Source of the DNA: Pseudomonadota bacterium
Lineage (GTDB): Bacteria; Pseudomonadota; Gammaproteobacteria; Burkholderiales; Burkholderiaceae_C
Reading direction: 5' to 3'
Assembly (NCBI GenBank): GCA_021845505.1
Contig: JAJZVU010000023.1
Coordinates: forward strand, 1 to 56,467
Length of the DNA stretch: 56,467 bases
Shown in pieces: positions 34,594 through 44,368 of the stretch. Within the stretch, counting starts at the first letter, position 1; each line of letters begins with the position of its first letter. The notes under the pieces are model-generated. The model did not search any database. It was not told the DNA's origin and was given only the letters and a program-made list of their open reading frames with translations. Both the position numbers and the translations under genes were made by a program.

Positions 34594-34953
34594 ATGCTTC
34601 GACCCGCGCTGAACCTGCGCATCCGCGTGATGCTGGGCGAGCACATCGCCATCGGCCCGGGCAAGGTCGCGCTGCTCGAGGCGCTGCGCGATACCCATTC
34701 GATCAGCGCGGCAGCGCGCTCGCTGGGCATGTCCTATCGCAGGGCGTGGCTGCTGGTCGACGAGATGAATTCCGCGCTGCGCTCCCCCGCGGTGACCTCG
34801 GCCACCGGAGGGCAGCACGGCGGAGGCAGCGAGCTGACCGAGGTCGGGTTGGAGATCATCCGCCTGTATCGCAGGGTCGAGGAGCAGGCGCTGGCCGCCA
34901 ACCGCGACGACATCCAGCAATTGCTCCATCTGGTGCGGGTATCGGCGGCTTGA
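34594..34953 (+). CDS. ModE-type winged-helix regulator, DNA-binding domain only
   Basis: 119 residues corresponding to the N-terminal DNA-binding domain of ModE: GPGKVALLEALRDTHSISAAARSLGMSYRRAWLLVDEMN. The C-terminal molybdate-binding (TOBE) domains of full-length ModE (about 260 residues) are missing. Short ModE-like proteins are common in bacteria; how or whether they sense Mo is unclear. It follows the binding protein on the same strand, and a 64-bp gap separates it from the proton ATPase gene. Confidence 0.82.
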   Translation: MLRPALNLRIRVMLGEHIAIGPGKVALLEALRDTHSISAAARSLGMSYRRAWLLVDEMNSALRSPAVTSATGGQHGGGSELTEVGLEIIRLYRRVEEQALAANRDDIQQLLHLVRVSAA

Positions 34954-35017
34954 ACCCGTCCCCGGGGGTGTATGCTCGAACGCATCGGCCGCGCGCGGCC
35001 GGTTCGCAGCTGGCCCG

Positions 35018-37396
35018 ATGAACTCCCCCCGATCCCCCGCCGACGCCTTGCCGGCGGATCCCGCGCTGCCGGCCACCGACCGCGCGCTGGGTCTGACGAC
35101 CGGCGAAGCCGGGCGCCGGCTGCGACGCTACGGCCGCAATGCCATCGAGGAGGCGCACGCGCCGTGGTGGCGCAGCCTGCTCGGCAGGTTCTGGGGGCCG
35201 GTGCCCTGGATGCTCGAGGCCGTGGTGGTGCTGCAGCTGCTGCTGGGGCGCGCGCAGGAGGCGCTGGTCATCGGCTTCCTGCTGGTGTTCAACGCCGCGG
35301 TGGCCTACCTGCAGGAGCGTCGCGCGCAGGACGCGCTGGCGCTGCTGCGCAAGCGCCTGCAGGTCAACGCCAGGGTGCTGCGCGACGGCAGCTGGAGCCG
35401 CGTGGGCGCCGCCGAGCTGGTTCCCGGCGATGTCGTGCACCTGCGCGCCGGCGACCTGGTGCCGGCAGACCTGCAGCTGTTCGACGGCGTGGTCGCCCTC
35501 GACCAGTCGACCCTGACCGGCGAGTCGCTGGCGGTGGACGCCGGGCCGGGAAAACCTGCCTACACCGGCTCGGTGGTGCTGCAGGGCGAAGCCAGCGGCG
35601 AGGTCAGCGCGACCGGCGGCCGCACCTACTTCGGCCGCACCGCCGAGCTGGTCCGCACATCCAGCGCGCCCAGCCACATGCAGCGCACCATCTTTTCGAT
35701 CGTCGAGCGGCTGGTGCTGTTCGACCTGCTGCTGGCCGTGCTCGTCGTCGTCTATGCGCTGGGCCATGGCCTGCCGCTGGGCGATACCGCGGTGTTCGCG
35801 CTGATGCTGCTGGTGGCTTCGGTGCCGGTCGCGCTGCCGGCCACCTACACCCTGGCCAGCGCGGTGGCCGGAATGCGCCTGGCCGGGCAGGGCGTGCTGG
35901 TCACGCGGCTCGCCGCGGTCGAAGAGGCGGCGGCGATGGATACCCTGCTGTCGGACAAGACCGGCACGCTGACGCGCAACCAGCTCAGCGTGGCCGCGCT
36001 GCGCGCGATGTCCGGAGCCGACGAGGCCGAGTTGCTGCGCGCCGCGGCGCTGGCCAGCGACGAGGCCACGCAGGACCCGCTCGACCTGGCGGTGCTGGCC
36101 GCCTGGCGCGCCGGCCAGCCGGCACCCGAGGTGCCCCCGCGCAGCCAGTTCCACCCCTTCGACCCGGCGACCCGTTCCAGCGAGGGGGTCTACCAAGCGG
36201 GCGACGGTGCCTCGTGGCACGCCATCAAGGGTGCGGCGTCGGCGGTGCTGGCGCGCTGCCCGGCCGACTCCGCGCTGCACGAGGCGGTGGGCGCTGCCGA
36301 GCAGGCGCTGGGCAGCGACGGCGCCAGGGTGCTGGCGGTGGCGGCGGGTGCCGAAGGCGCGATCCGGCTGCTCGGGCTGATCGCGCTGGCCGACCCGCCG
36401 CGCGCCGACGCGGCCGAGCTGATCGCCAGGCTGCGCGAACTGGGCGTGCGGGTGGTCATGGCCACCGGCGACGCGCTGCAGACGGCACGCTCGATCGGCC
36501 ACCGCCTCGGCCTGGGCGACAGGGTGTGCTCGGCGGCCGGCGAGCCACTGCGGCCGCAGGACTGCGACATCTATGCCCGCGTGCTGCCGCAGGACAAGCA
36601 CGCCATCGTGCGCGCATTGCAGCGGGCGGGCCATGTCACCGGCATGACCGGCGACGGGGTCAACGACGCTCCGGCGCTGCGCCAGGCCGAACTGGGGGTG
36701 GCCGTCGCCAGCGCGACCGACGTGGCCAAGGCCGCTGCGGGCGTGGTGCTGACCGACCCCGGGCTGTCGGGGGTGCTGACGGTGGTCGCCGCCGGGCGCG
36801 AGGTGCATCGCAGGATGCTGACCTACATCCTGAACAAGGTGGTCAAGACCCTGGAGATCGTGGTGTTCCTGACCGTCGGCCTGTGGCTGAGCGGAGGCTT
36901 CGTGATTTCCGCGCGGCTGATCGTGCTGCTGCTGTTCGCCAACGACTTCGTCACCATGAGCATCGCGGTCGACCGCGTGCGCCCGGCGGCGCGGCCGCAG
37001 CGCTGGCGGGTCGGCCAGCTGGTCGGCGCGGCCGCGGTGCTGGCAGTGGTGTCGCTGGCCTTCTCGCTGTCGCTGTACACCTGGGCCCGCGTGCGCCTGG
37101 GGCTGGCTCCCGGGCAGTTGCAGAGCCTGGTGTTCCTGCTGCTGGTGTTCAGCACCCAGGCCAATGTCTACGTGCTGCGCAACGACGGCGCGATGTGGTC
37201 CTTCGCGCCGGGCGCCGCGATGGTCGCGGCCAGCGTGGCCGACGTCGTGCTGGTCAGCCTGCTGGCGCTGGCCGGCATCCTGATGAGCCCGCTGCCGGCC
37301 TGGCTGATCGCCACGCTGGTGGCGCTGACCGCCGCGTTCGCGCTGCTGCTCGACGGGGTCAAGCGCCTGGTGCGGCGCCGCTTCGCGCTGGCGTGA
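35018..37396 (+). CDS. plasma-membrane-type P-type H+-ATPase (P3A)
   Basis: 792-residue ATP-driven proton exporter. Hallmarks in order: TGES actuator loop (residues 167-170), PVALPAT in helix M4, phosphorylation loop DKTGTLT (Asp313), TGDAL and GDGVNDAP in the ATP-binding/hinge region, then six C-terminal helices. The PVALPAT motif and size identify the P3A proton-pump class rather than Ca or heavy-metal pumps. It would raise membrane potential or cytoplasmic pH at ATP cost. No regulatory C-terminal extension. Not obviously linked to the ModE gene before it. Confidence 0.9.
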   Translation: MNSPRSPADALPADPALPATDRALGLTTGEAGRRLRRYGRNAIEEAHAPWWRSLLGRFWGPVPWMLEAVVVLQLLLGRAQEALVIGFLLVFNAAVAYLQERRAQDALALLRKRLQVNARVLRDGSWSRVGAAELVPGDVVHLRAGDLVPADLQLFDGVVALDQSTLTGESLAVDAGPGKPAYTGSVVLQGEASGEVSATGGRTYFGRTAELVRTSSAPSHMQRTIFSIVERLVLFDLLLAVLVVVYALGHGLPLGDTAVFALMLLVASVPVALPATYTLASAVAGMRLAGQGVLVTRLAAVEEAAAMDTLLSDKTGTLTRNQLSVAALRAMSGADEAELLRAAALASDEATQDPLDLAVLAAWRAGQPAPEVPPRSQFHPFDPATRSSEGVYQAGDGASWHAIKGAASAVLARCPADSALHEAVGAAEQALGSDGARVLAVAAGAEGAIRLLGLIALADPPRADAAELIARLRELGVRVVMATGDALQTARSIGHRLGLGDRVCSAAGEPLRPQDCDIYARVLPQDKHAIVRALQRAGHVTGMTGDGVNDAPALRQAELGVAVASATDVAKAAAGVVLTDPGLSGVLTVVAAGREVHRRMLTYILNKVVKTLEIVVFLTVGLWLSGGFVISARLIVLLLFANDFVTMSIAVDRVRPAARPQRWRVGQLVGAAAVLAVVSLAFSLSLYTWARVRLGLAPGQLQSLVFLLLVFSTQANVYVLRNDGAMWSFAPGAAMVAASVADVVLVSLLALAGILMSPLPAWLIATLVALTAAFALLLDGVKRLVRRRFALA

Positions 37397-37415
37397 GCGC
37401 GGCCGCCGCGATCGC

Positions 37416-37940
37416 CTACCTGGAGAACTGCTGGCCCATGCTGGCGCCGCGCGAAAGCTGGGTCAGGTAGGCGACGAGGTCGATCATCTCCGGGCTGTCG
37501 TAACCCGGCGCCTTGCCGCCGATGCCGGCGCGCACGCAATGCACGATCTGCCGCTCCAGCGTGAACACCGCGTGCTTCTTCTTCTTGAACTTGGGGTACT
37601 TGGCCGCGGCGCCGATCAGGCTGGGCAGGCGTTTTCCGCCGGGGGTCATGCCCTCGGTCTTGCCGCCCGAGGTGTGGCAGGCGGCGCAGGTCATCAGGTG
37701 GTTGCTGAAGGAATTCGGCGGCACCCAGATCTGCTTGGTGCCGAAGGTGTCGTTGGCGAACACCTGCGCGCCCTGCGCGGCGGCCTCGTCGGCCGACGAT
37801 ACCTTGGCCGTCGCGGTGAACTTGCCGGCCGGCGCCGTGTCGGCCAGCGCCGGCACGCTGGCGGCCAGCGCCAGCGTGCCCACGCACAGCATGGCCAGCG
37901 TGCGCCGGGCGGGGAGGGTCGGTGGGCGAAGGCTGGGCAT
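37416..37940 (-). CDS. exported c-type cytochrome
   Basis: 174-residue periplasmic monohaem cytochrome. An AR-rich signal peptide (cleavage after ALA, about residue 33) precedes MTCAACHTSGGK (Cys85, Cys88, His89). The later part (PSLIGAAAKYPKF...HCVRAGIGGKAPGYDSPEM...LVAYLTQLSRG) resembles the SoxX/TsdA cytochrome fold, in which a Cys or Met is distal ligand; Cys in VHCVRAG is a candidate. A second CxxCH is absent. Possible role in sulfur-compound electron transfer, but no TsdA partner is seen. Confidence 0.72.
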   Translation of the reverse strand: MPSLRPPTLPARRTLAMLCVGTLALAASVPALADTAPAGKFTATAKVSSADEAAAQGAQVFANDTFGTKQIWVPPNSFSNHLMTCAACHTSGGKTEGMTPGGKRLPSLIGAAAKYPKFKKKKHAVFTLERQIVHCVRAGIGGKAPGYDSPEMIDLVAYLTQLSRGASMGQQFSR

Positions 37941-38070
37941 GGCGTGGTCTCCTCGATGTCGTGGGGCCGCGGCGGTCGGTGACACGGCGTGGCCGGCGGG
38001 GGGAAGTGCCCACAGTATCCATGGGCAGGACGGGTTTTACAATCGCCCTGAAACCGCCGGTAGCAATTGA

Positions 38071-38116
38071 CGGCCGAGGCCGCGCGGTGCCTCGGCCGGC
38101 CGAGGCCGCGCGGTGC
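38071..38116. repeat. 20-bp direct repeat forming alternative hairpins
   Basis: CGGCCGAGGCCGCGCGGTGC occurs exactly at 38071-38090 and 38097-38116. The segment between (GCCTCGGCCG, 38089-38098) can pair with the start of either copy, as a 10-bp stem with 38071-38080 or as the perfect palindrome 38089-38106. It lies directly after the stop of the thioredoxin-like gene (minus strand), so terminator or attenuator activity is possible. Confidence 0.7.
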
Positions 38117-38117
38117 T

Positions 38118-38582
38118 TCAGCGCGCGCGCTGCGCGGACTCGGCGGCCCGCGCCAGCGACTGCCGCACCAGCGCGTCGTAGAAATCCGGCGTGCCGACGC
38201 CGACCATGCGCGGCGCGAGTTCGCGGCCCCCGTCGCCGACGAACAGCGCGGTCGGGGCCAGGGTCACGCGCAGCCGCCGGGCCAGCGCCCGGCCGTCGGT
38301 GGCGCGGCCGTCGAAGTCGCGCAGCGGCGCGCTCGATCCCATGTCCACCTGCACCACCGGCTGGCCGCCGCGGGCCAGGTCATCGAAGCTCAGCCGGCGC
38401 GCCTGTTCGCACCAAGGGCAGTCGGGCAGGCTGAACAGCACGACCAGCACCTTGTGCTGCTCGCGCGCCTGCGCCAGGCTGCGCTGCAGGTCGGCGGCAG
38501 CGGGCAGCGGCGCGGCGCGCGCGCCGCCCAGCGCGATCAGCAGCAGCAGCGTCGGCAGCCATCGCTTGAGCATCGTCGGCAA
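38118..38582 (-). CDS. periplasmic thioredoxin-like protein
   Basis: 154 residues with a signal peptide (cleavage after ARA, about residue 23) and a thioredoxin fold carrying the redox pair CPWC (Cys55, Cys58). The pattern VLVVLFSLPDCPWC resembles SoxW/thioredoxin-like periplasmic reductases that supply electrons to cytochrome maturation or sulfur enzymes. ATG 38573 three codons in is an equal alternative start. It lies between a cytochrome c gene and a CoA-transferase on the same strand, so cytochrome or sulfur metabolism is possible; not certain. Confidence 0.75.
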   Translation of the reverse strand: MPTMLKRWLPTLLLLIALGGARAAPLPAAADLQRSLAQAREQHKVLVVLFSLPDCPWCEQARRLSFDDLARGGQPVVQVDMGSSAPLRDFDGRATDGRALARRLRVTLAPTALFVGDGGRELAPRMVGVGTPDFYDALVRQSLARAAESAQRAR

Positions 38583-38615
38583 ACTCCGGGGGGTTCCAGC
38601 CGCGCATGCTACAAC

Positions 38616-38650
38616 GCCGGCCGCGCGCTCGCCGCGAGCGCGCGGCCGGC
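38616..38650 (-). terminator. 16-bp stem-loop after CoA-transferase gene
   Basis: Perfect 16-bp inverted repeat (arms 38616-38631 and 38635-38650) with a CCG loop lies 12 bp beyond the stop of the CoA-transferase gene. It is one of the strongest stems in the window and should act as terminator even without T-run. Confidence 0.7.
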
Positions 38651-38661
38651 CCCGCCGGGCC

Positions 38662-40194
<1,533 letters not shown>

Positions 40195-40285
40195 TCAAAT
40201 CGACGATCGTAGGAGCCGCGCCGGCCACGGCGTTTGAGCCAGGTAAAAGACGGCGCAATTGCCGCGGCGCGGCCTGCCGGGCGTC

Positions 40286-41299
40286 TCAGGAGCCGCCCAC
40301 CGGGTCGCGGTAGTGCATCCGGTAGCGCATGTGGGTGGCCTGCAGCGCCTGCCGGCAGCGGTCGCAGGCGACCGTGGGCTCGAAGTCGCGGCCGCAATCG
40401 GCGTGGCGCAGGATCAGCGGCGGGCGGCCCGCCGACAGCCAGCGGTCGCCCCAGCGCAGCATCGCGATCATCGGGCCGAACAGATCCTTGCCCTTGTCGC
40501 TGAAACGGTATTCGAAGCGCTCGGGGCCGCGCTGGTAGGCCACCCGCCTGAACACCCCCTCGGCGACCAGGCGTCCCAGGCGGTCGCTGAGGATGTTGGG
40601 GGCGATTCCCAGGCGGGTCTGCAGGTCGTCGAAACGCCGCACGCCGAAAAAGCCCTCGCGGATGATCATGAAACTCCAGCGATCGCCGATGACCTGCAGC
40701 GCGCGTGCCACCGAACTCGGCCGCCTGCGCTCCAGCGCGGTCGGGTCGGCCGAACGCCGGGTCTTGCGCCGCACCGCCACGGTGCCGCTGCCGGCGCCCG
40801 GGCCGTCGCGGTACGACACCCTGTCGGGCCGGATGTCGCGCCGGCACTCCGAGCAGATCACCACCGCGCTGCAGTCCTGCCCGCAGTCCCGGTGCACCAG
40901 CTGCAGCGGCTTGCCGTCGGCGCCTGCCAGCCACTTGTCGCCGAATGCCATCAGCGCCAGCATCACCGGGTAGAGGTCGATTCCGCTGGCGGTCAGCCGG
41001 TACTCCTGTCGCGGCGGAGCCAGCGAGTACGGCACCCGTCGCAGCAGCCCCAGCGCAGTCAGCCTGCGCAGCCGGTCGGCCAGGGTGGTCCGCGGCAGCC
41101 CCAGCACCTGCTGGAAGTCGTCGAAGCGCCTGATGCCGAAATAGCACTCGCGCAGGATCATGAAGGTCCAGCCGTCGCCGATGACGTCGATGGTCCGGCC
41201 CACCGAGCAATGGCGCTCGACCGGCGCCGCGCCGTGCGCGGTCGCGCGCCGTGCCGGCCGGGCGGCCGCGGGGGCGGGGGAGGCGGGGTTCGCGGACAT
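40286..41299 (-). CDS. tandem HxlR-type regulator with two His/Cys modules
   Basis: 337 residues made of two copies of one unit. Each unit has an HxlR winged helix (residues about 30-125 and 195-290; DVIGDGWTFMILRE and QVIGDRWSFMIIRE) followed by H-x2-C-x9-C-x2-C. This is His136, Cys139, Cys149, Cys152 in the first copy and His299, Cys302, Cys312, Cys315 in the second. The identical spacing points to duplication and fusion and possibly zinc binding. Divergent across 231 bp from the Mo-hydroxylase operon, which it probably controls. Confidence 0.85.
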   Translation of the reverse strand: MSANPASPAPAAARPARRATAHGAAPVERHCSVGRTIDVIGDGWTFMILRECYFGIRRFDDFQQVLGLPRTTLADRLRRLTALGLLRRVPYSLAPPRQEYRLTASGIDLYPVMLALMAFGDKWLAGADGKPLQLVHRDCGQDCSAVVICSECRRDIRPDRVSYRDGPGAGSGTVAVRRKTRRSADPTALERRRPSSVARALQVIGDRWSFMIIREGFFGVRRFDDLQTRLGIAPNILSDRLGRLVAEGVFRRVAYQRGPERFEYRFSDKGKDLFGPMIAMLRWGDRWLSAGRPPLILRHADCGRDFEPTVACDRCRQALQATHMRYRMHYRDPVGGS

Positions 41300-41530
41300 G
41301 GTCGGGCGGGGCGCATGCCCAAGTCGGGCAGGCGCGCCGCGGCCCCAGTCTAAGCGCCCGCCGCGCTGCGCAGAAGCGCGGCCCTTGCCAGCCGGGATTC
41401 AAAGTCCAATAATGCAAGCAATAAGCCGGCAGCCGCGAATCCTGTGGCCTGTCGAACGCCGACGCAGCCGCAATCCCGGCGCGGGGCGGCTCGACGGGCC
41501 CGCGGCCGCGGCAAGCAACCAGGAGGCGCG
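41300..41530. promoter_or_regulatory. divergent promoter region of the HxlR regulator and Mo-hydroxylase operon
   Basis: 231-bp gap. A markedly AT-richer island at 41395-41435 contains two GCAATAA-like words on opposite sides of ATGCAAG (a short imperfect symmetry), a sensible place for promoters and an HxlR operator. The rest is GC-rich without clear structure. The AGGAGGCGCG ribosome site of the thioesterase ends it. Confidence 0.4.
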
Positions 41531-41968
41531 GTGACGACCAGGATGCAGCCCACGCTGCGCGGGGACTACCCGCATTTCGACGCGATGCCCACTCGCTGGG
41601 GCGACAACGACTCCTACGGCCACGTGAACAACGTGGTCTATTACGCCTTTTTCGACAGCGCGGTCAACCGTCACCTGATCCAGCATGGCGTGCTGGACAT
41701 CGCGACCAGCCCGGTGGTCGGACTCGTCGTCGAGACCCGCTGCACCTTCTTCTCGTCGATGGGTTTTCCCGACGTGGTGCATGTCGGGCTGAAGGTCGTG
41801 CACCTGGGGACGAGCAGCGTGCGCTACCAGATCGGCCTGTTCCGCAACGACGAACCACAGGCCTCGGCGGTCGGGGAATTCGTCCATGTCTACGTCGAGC
41901 GAGCGGCCAACCGCCCGGTGGCCATTCCCCAGGCTGTGCGCGAGGTGCTGGGGCCACTGGCCGCATGA
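41531..41968 (+). CDS. 4HBT-type acyl-CoA thioesterase
   Basis: 145-residue hot-dog thioesterase. The signature RWGDNDSYGHVNNVVYYAFFD carries the catalytic Asp. It hydrolyses an aryl- or acyl-CoA to the free acid. GTG 41531, preceded by AGGAGGCGCG, is clearly the start. First gene of the operon divergent from the tandem HxlR regulator; in CoA-based aromatic pathways such enzymes relieve CoA trapping or release the end product. Confidence 0.85.
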   Translation: MTTRMQPTLRGDYPHFDAMPTRWGDNDSYGHVNNVVYYAFFDSAVNRHLIQHGVLDIATSPVVGLVVETRCTFFSSMGFPDVVHVGLKVVHLGTSSVRYQIGLFRNDEPQASAVGEFVHVYVERAANRPVAIPQAVREVLGPLAA

Positions 41969-42003
41969 GGCGCGACCGATAACCCGGCGACAAGGACCAC
42001 GCG

Positions 42004-43470
42004 ATGGAAATGCTCGGTGAGGCGCGGCTGGCGGCGCCGCGCGAACAGGTCTGGATGGCCCTCAACGACCCGCAGGTGCTGCAGGCCAGCATCCCGGGCT
42101 GCGAGTCCCTGCAGGGCAGCGGCGACGACGCCTTCCAGGCCAGCGTGGTGTCGAGCATCGGCCCGATCAAGGCCCGCTTCGCCGGCAGGCTGAGCCTGTC
42201 GAACGTGCAGGCGCCGCGCTCCTACACGCTGCGCGCCGAGGGCGCGGGCGGTGCCGCCGGCTTCGCCAGAGCCGACATCGAGGTGTCGCTGGAGGCCGTC
42301 GAACCCCGCCTGACCCTGCTGCGCTACAAGGTGCAGGCGACGGTGGGCGGCAAGCTGGCGCAACTGGGCTCGCGCATGGTCGACGCCGCGGCTCGCAAGT
42401 CGGCGGAGGACTTTTTCGCCCGCTTCGGCGCCCAGGTCGCAGCGCTTGCCGGCGCGGGGCCGCAGCCCGCACCGGCGGCGCCGGACCTGCAGGCGCTGGC
42501 CGGGGCTCCGGCGGCGATCGGGGGGGCGACCGGGGGGACGGACGGGCAGGCGGCGCCGCCACCCGCGGCTGGCGCGCGCGCCGCGGCCGGACCGGTCGCG
42601 GCCTCGCCCGAGGAAGTGGCCGGGGTGCTGGCCAGCGAGCACATCCAGGTGTGGATCGCCGACCACATCGCGCTGGTCACGCTGAACCGCCCGCGCAGCC
42701 GCAATGCGATGACCCTGGCGATGTGGCGCTCGATGCCCGCGATCATGGCCGCGCTGGAGCGCAATCGCGAGGTGAGGGCGGTGCTGCTGTGCGGCGCCGG
42801 CGGCGACTTCTGCGCCGGTGCCGACATTTCCGAATTCGCCCAGGTGCGCGACGATACCGCGCAGGCGCATGCCTACGAACTCGCGGTGGACGCCTGCTGC
42901 GACGCCATCGCCGGGCTGGCCAAGCCGACCGTCGCGGTGCTGCGGGGCTACTGCCTGGGCGGCGGCGCCCACCTGGCGATGAGCTGCGACCTGCGCTTCG
43001 CCGCGGCGGACGCGGTGTTCGGCATTCCGGCGGCGCGGTTGTCGATCATCTACGGGGTCCACGGCACGCGCAGGCTGCTGGCGCTGGTCGGACTGGCCCA
43101 GGCCAAGAAGATCCTGTTCGGCGCGCAGCGCTTCGACGCCGAGGAGGCGCTGCGCATCGGTTTCGTCGACCAGGTCGCCGGCGCCGGCGCGCCAGCGCGC
43201 GGGAGCTGGTGGTCGCGCTGGCGCGGCCGCGCGGCGCCGCGCGCCGATGTGATGACGCAGGCGCGCGACTTCGCGCGCACGCTGGCCGACAACGCTCCGC
43301 TGAGCATCGCCGGCGCCAAGGCCCTGCTCAACGGCATGGCGATGGGACTGGGCGCGCTCGACGCGGGCCGCGCCGACGCGCTGATCGCCGCCGCCTCGGC
43401 CAGCGAGGACTACCGCGAGGGCCGTGCCGCGTTCGCGCAAAAGCGCGCTCCCCGCTTCCAGGGGCGCTGA
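42004..43470 (+). CDS. fusion of CoxG (SRPBCC) and crotonase-fold domains
   Basis: 488 residues. Residues 1-150 form a CoxG-like SRPBCC domain (AAPREQVWMALNDPQVLQASIPG...GRLSL...VGGKLAQLGSRMVDAAA), normally a separate membrane-linked maturation factor of Mo-hydroxylases. An Ala/Pro linker (about 150-205) joins a crotonase domain (210-475). The oxyanion-loop LGGGAHLAMSCD and FGIPAARL show His323 and Ala343 where the catalytic Glu144 and Glu164 of enoyl-CoA hydratase are expected, so ordinary hydration is unlikely. It is followed 13 bp later by the FAD subunit. Whether the crotonase half is a hydrolase, as in furoate catabolism, is inference. Confidence 0.85.
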   Translation: MEMLGEARLAAPREQVWMALNDPQVLQASIPGCESLQGSGDDAFQASVVSSIGPIKARFAGRLSLSNVQAPRSYTLRAEGAGGAAGFARADIEVSLEAVEPRLTLLRYKVQATVGGKLAQLGSRMVDAAARKSAEDFFARFGAQVAALAGAGPQPAPAAPDLQALAGAPAAIGGATGGTDGQAAPPPAAGARAAAGPVAASPEEVAGVLASEHIQVWIADHIALVTLNRPRSRNAMTLAMWRSMPAIMAALERNREVRAVLLCGAGGDFCAGADISEFAQVRDDTAQAHAYELAVDACCDAIAGLAKPTVAVLRGYCLGGGAHLAMSCDLRFAAADAVFGIPAARLSIIYGVHGTRRLLALVGLAQAKKILFGAQRFDAEEALRIGFVDQVAGAGAPARGSWWSRWRGRAAPRADVMTQARDFARTLADNAPLSIAGAKALLNGMAMGLGALDAGRADALIAAASASEDYREGRAAFAQKRAPRFQGR

Positions 43471-43483
43471 GGCCCTTGCGCAG

Positions 43484-44368
43484 ATGAAGCCGGCCGCCTT
43501 CGATTACCACTGTCCCGACTCGCTCGACGAGGCGCTGCAGATCCTGGCCGACGCAGGCGGCAGCGCCAAGGTGCTGGCCGGCGGGCAGAGCCTGCTGCCG
43601 ATGCTCAACCTGCGCATCGTGCGGCCGCGACTCGTGGTCGATATCGGTCGGCTGCTCGAACTCGACTACCTGCGTCGCGCCGCCGACGGGGGGCTGAGCA
43701 TCGGCGCGCTGACCCGCCACCGGGTGCTCGAGTCCTCGCCGCTGGTCGCCGGGGTGTTCCCGGTGGTTGCGCAGGCGATGCACCATGTCGCCCACCTGGC
43801 GATCCGCAACCGCGGAACCCTCGGCGGCAGCTTGAGCCATGCCGACCCGGCGGCCGAACTGCCGCTGCTGGCGCGCCTGCTCGACGCCACCCTGGTGGTG
43901 CGCAGCGCGGCGGCCGAGCGCCGCGTCGCCGCGCGCGACTTCTTCCTCGGCCCGCTGAGCCCGGCGCTGCAACCCGAGGAGCTGCTGGTCGCGGTGGAGG
44001 TCCCGGCGTGGGCCCACCAGGGCTGGGGCTTCGAGGAGGTCGCCCGCCGCGCCGGCGATTTCGCGCTCGCCGCCGCCGGCGTGCTGCTGCGGGTCGAGCA
44101 AGGGCGCATCGCCTGTGCGCGGGTCGCGCTCACCGGAGTCGGCGACGTGCCGCTGCGCTGCGCGGGCGCCGAGGCCCTGCTGGCCGGCCGGGCACTCGAG
44201 CAGCCGCCGCACCCGGCGCTGCTGGAGCAGGCGGCGCAGGCGGCCTGCGATGGCCTGCAGCCCCGCCAGGACCTGCAGGCCTCGGCTGCGCTGCGCCTGC
44301 ACCTGGCCGGCGTGGTGGTGCACAGGGCGCTGCGCAAGGCCTGGCAGCGCGCAACCGGAGCCGCATGA
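43484..44368 (+). CDS. Mo-hydroxylase FAD subunit (CoxM/XdhB type)
   Basis: 294 residues, the medium subunit that passes electrons from the FeS clusters to FAD. The FAD-binding segments AGGQSLLPMLNLRIVRP and the downstream RNRGTLGGSLSHADPAAELP are both intact. The stop and the 2Fe-2S subunit start overlap (ATGA), as in coxMSL-type operons. It works with the 2Fe-2S and molybdenum subunits to hydroxylate a ring or aldehyde; see the whole-operon finding. Confidence 0.9.
   Translation: MKPAAFDYHCPDSLDEALQILADAGGSAKVLAGGQSLLPMLNLRIVRPRLVVDIGRLLELDYLRRAADGGLSIGALTRHRVLESSPLVAGVFPVVAQAMHHVAHLAIRNRGTLGGSLSHADPAAELPLLARLLDATLVVRSAAAERRVAARDFFLGPLSPALQPEELLVAVEVPAWAHQGWGFEEVARRAGDFALAAAGVLLRVEQGRIACARVALTGVGDVPLRCAGAEALLAGRALEQPPHPALLEQAAQAACDGLQPRQDLQASAALRLHLAGVVVHRALRKAWQRATGAA

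Noticed and set aside
37416-37940. SoxX or TsdA itself
   Set aside because: Only one haem motif and no SoxA/TsdA partner; kept as a general cytochrome c.
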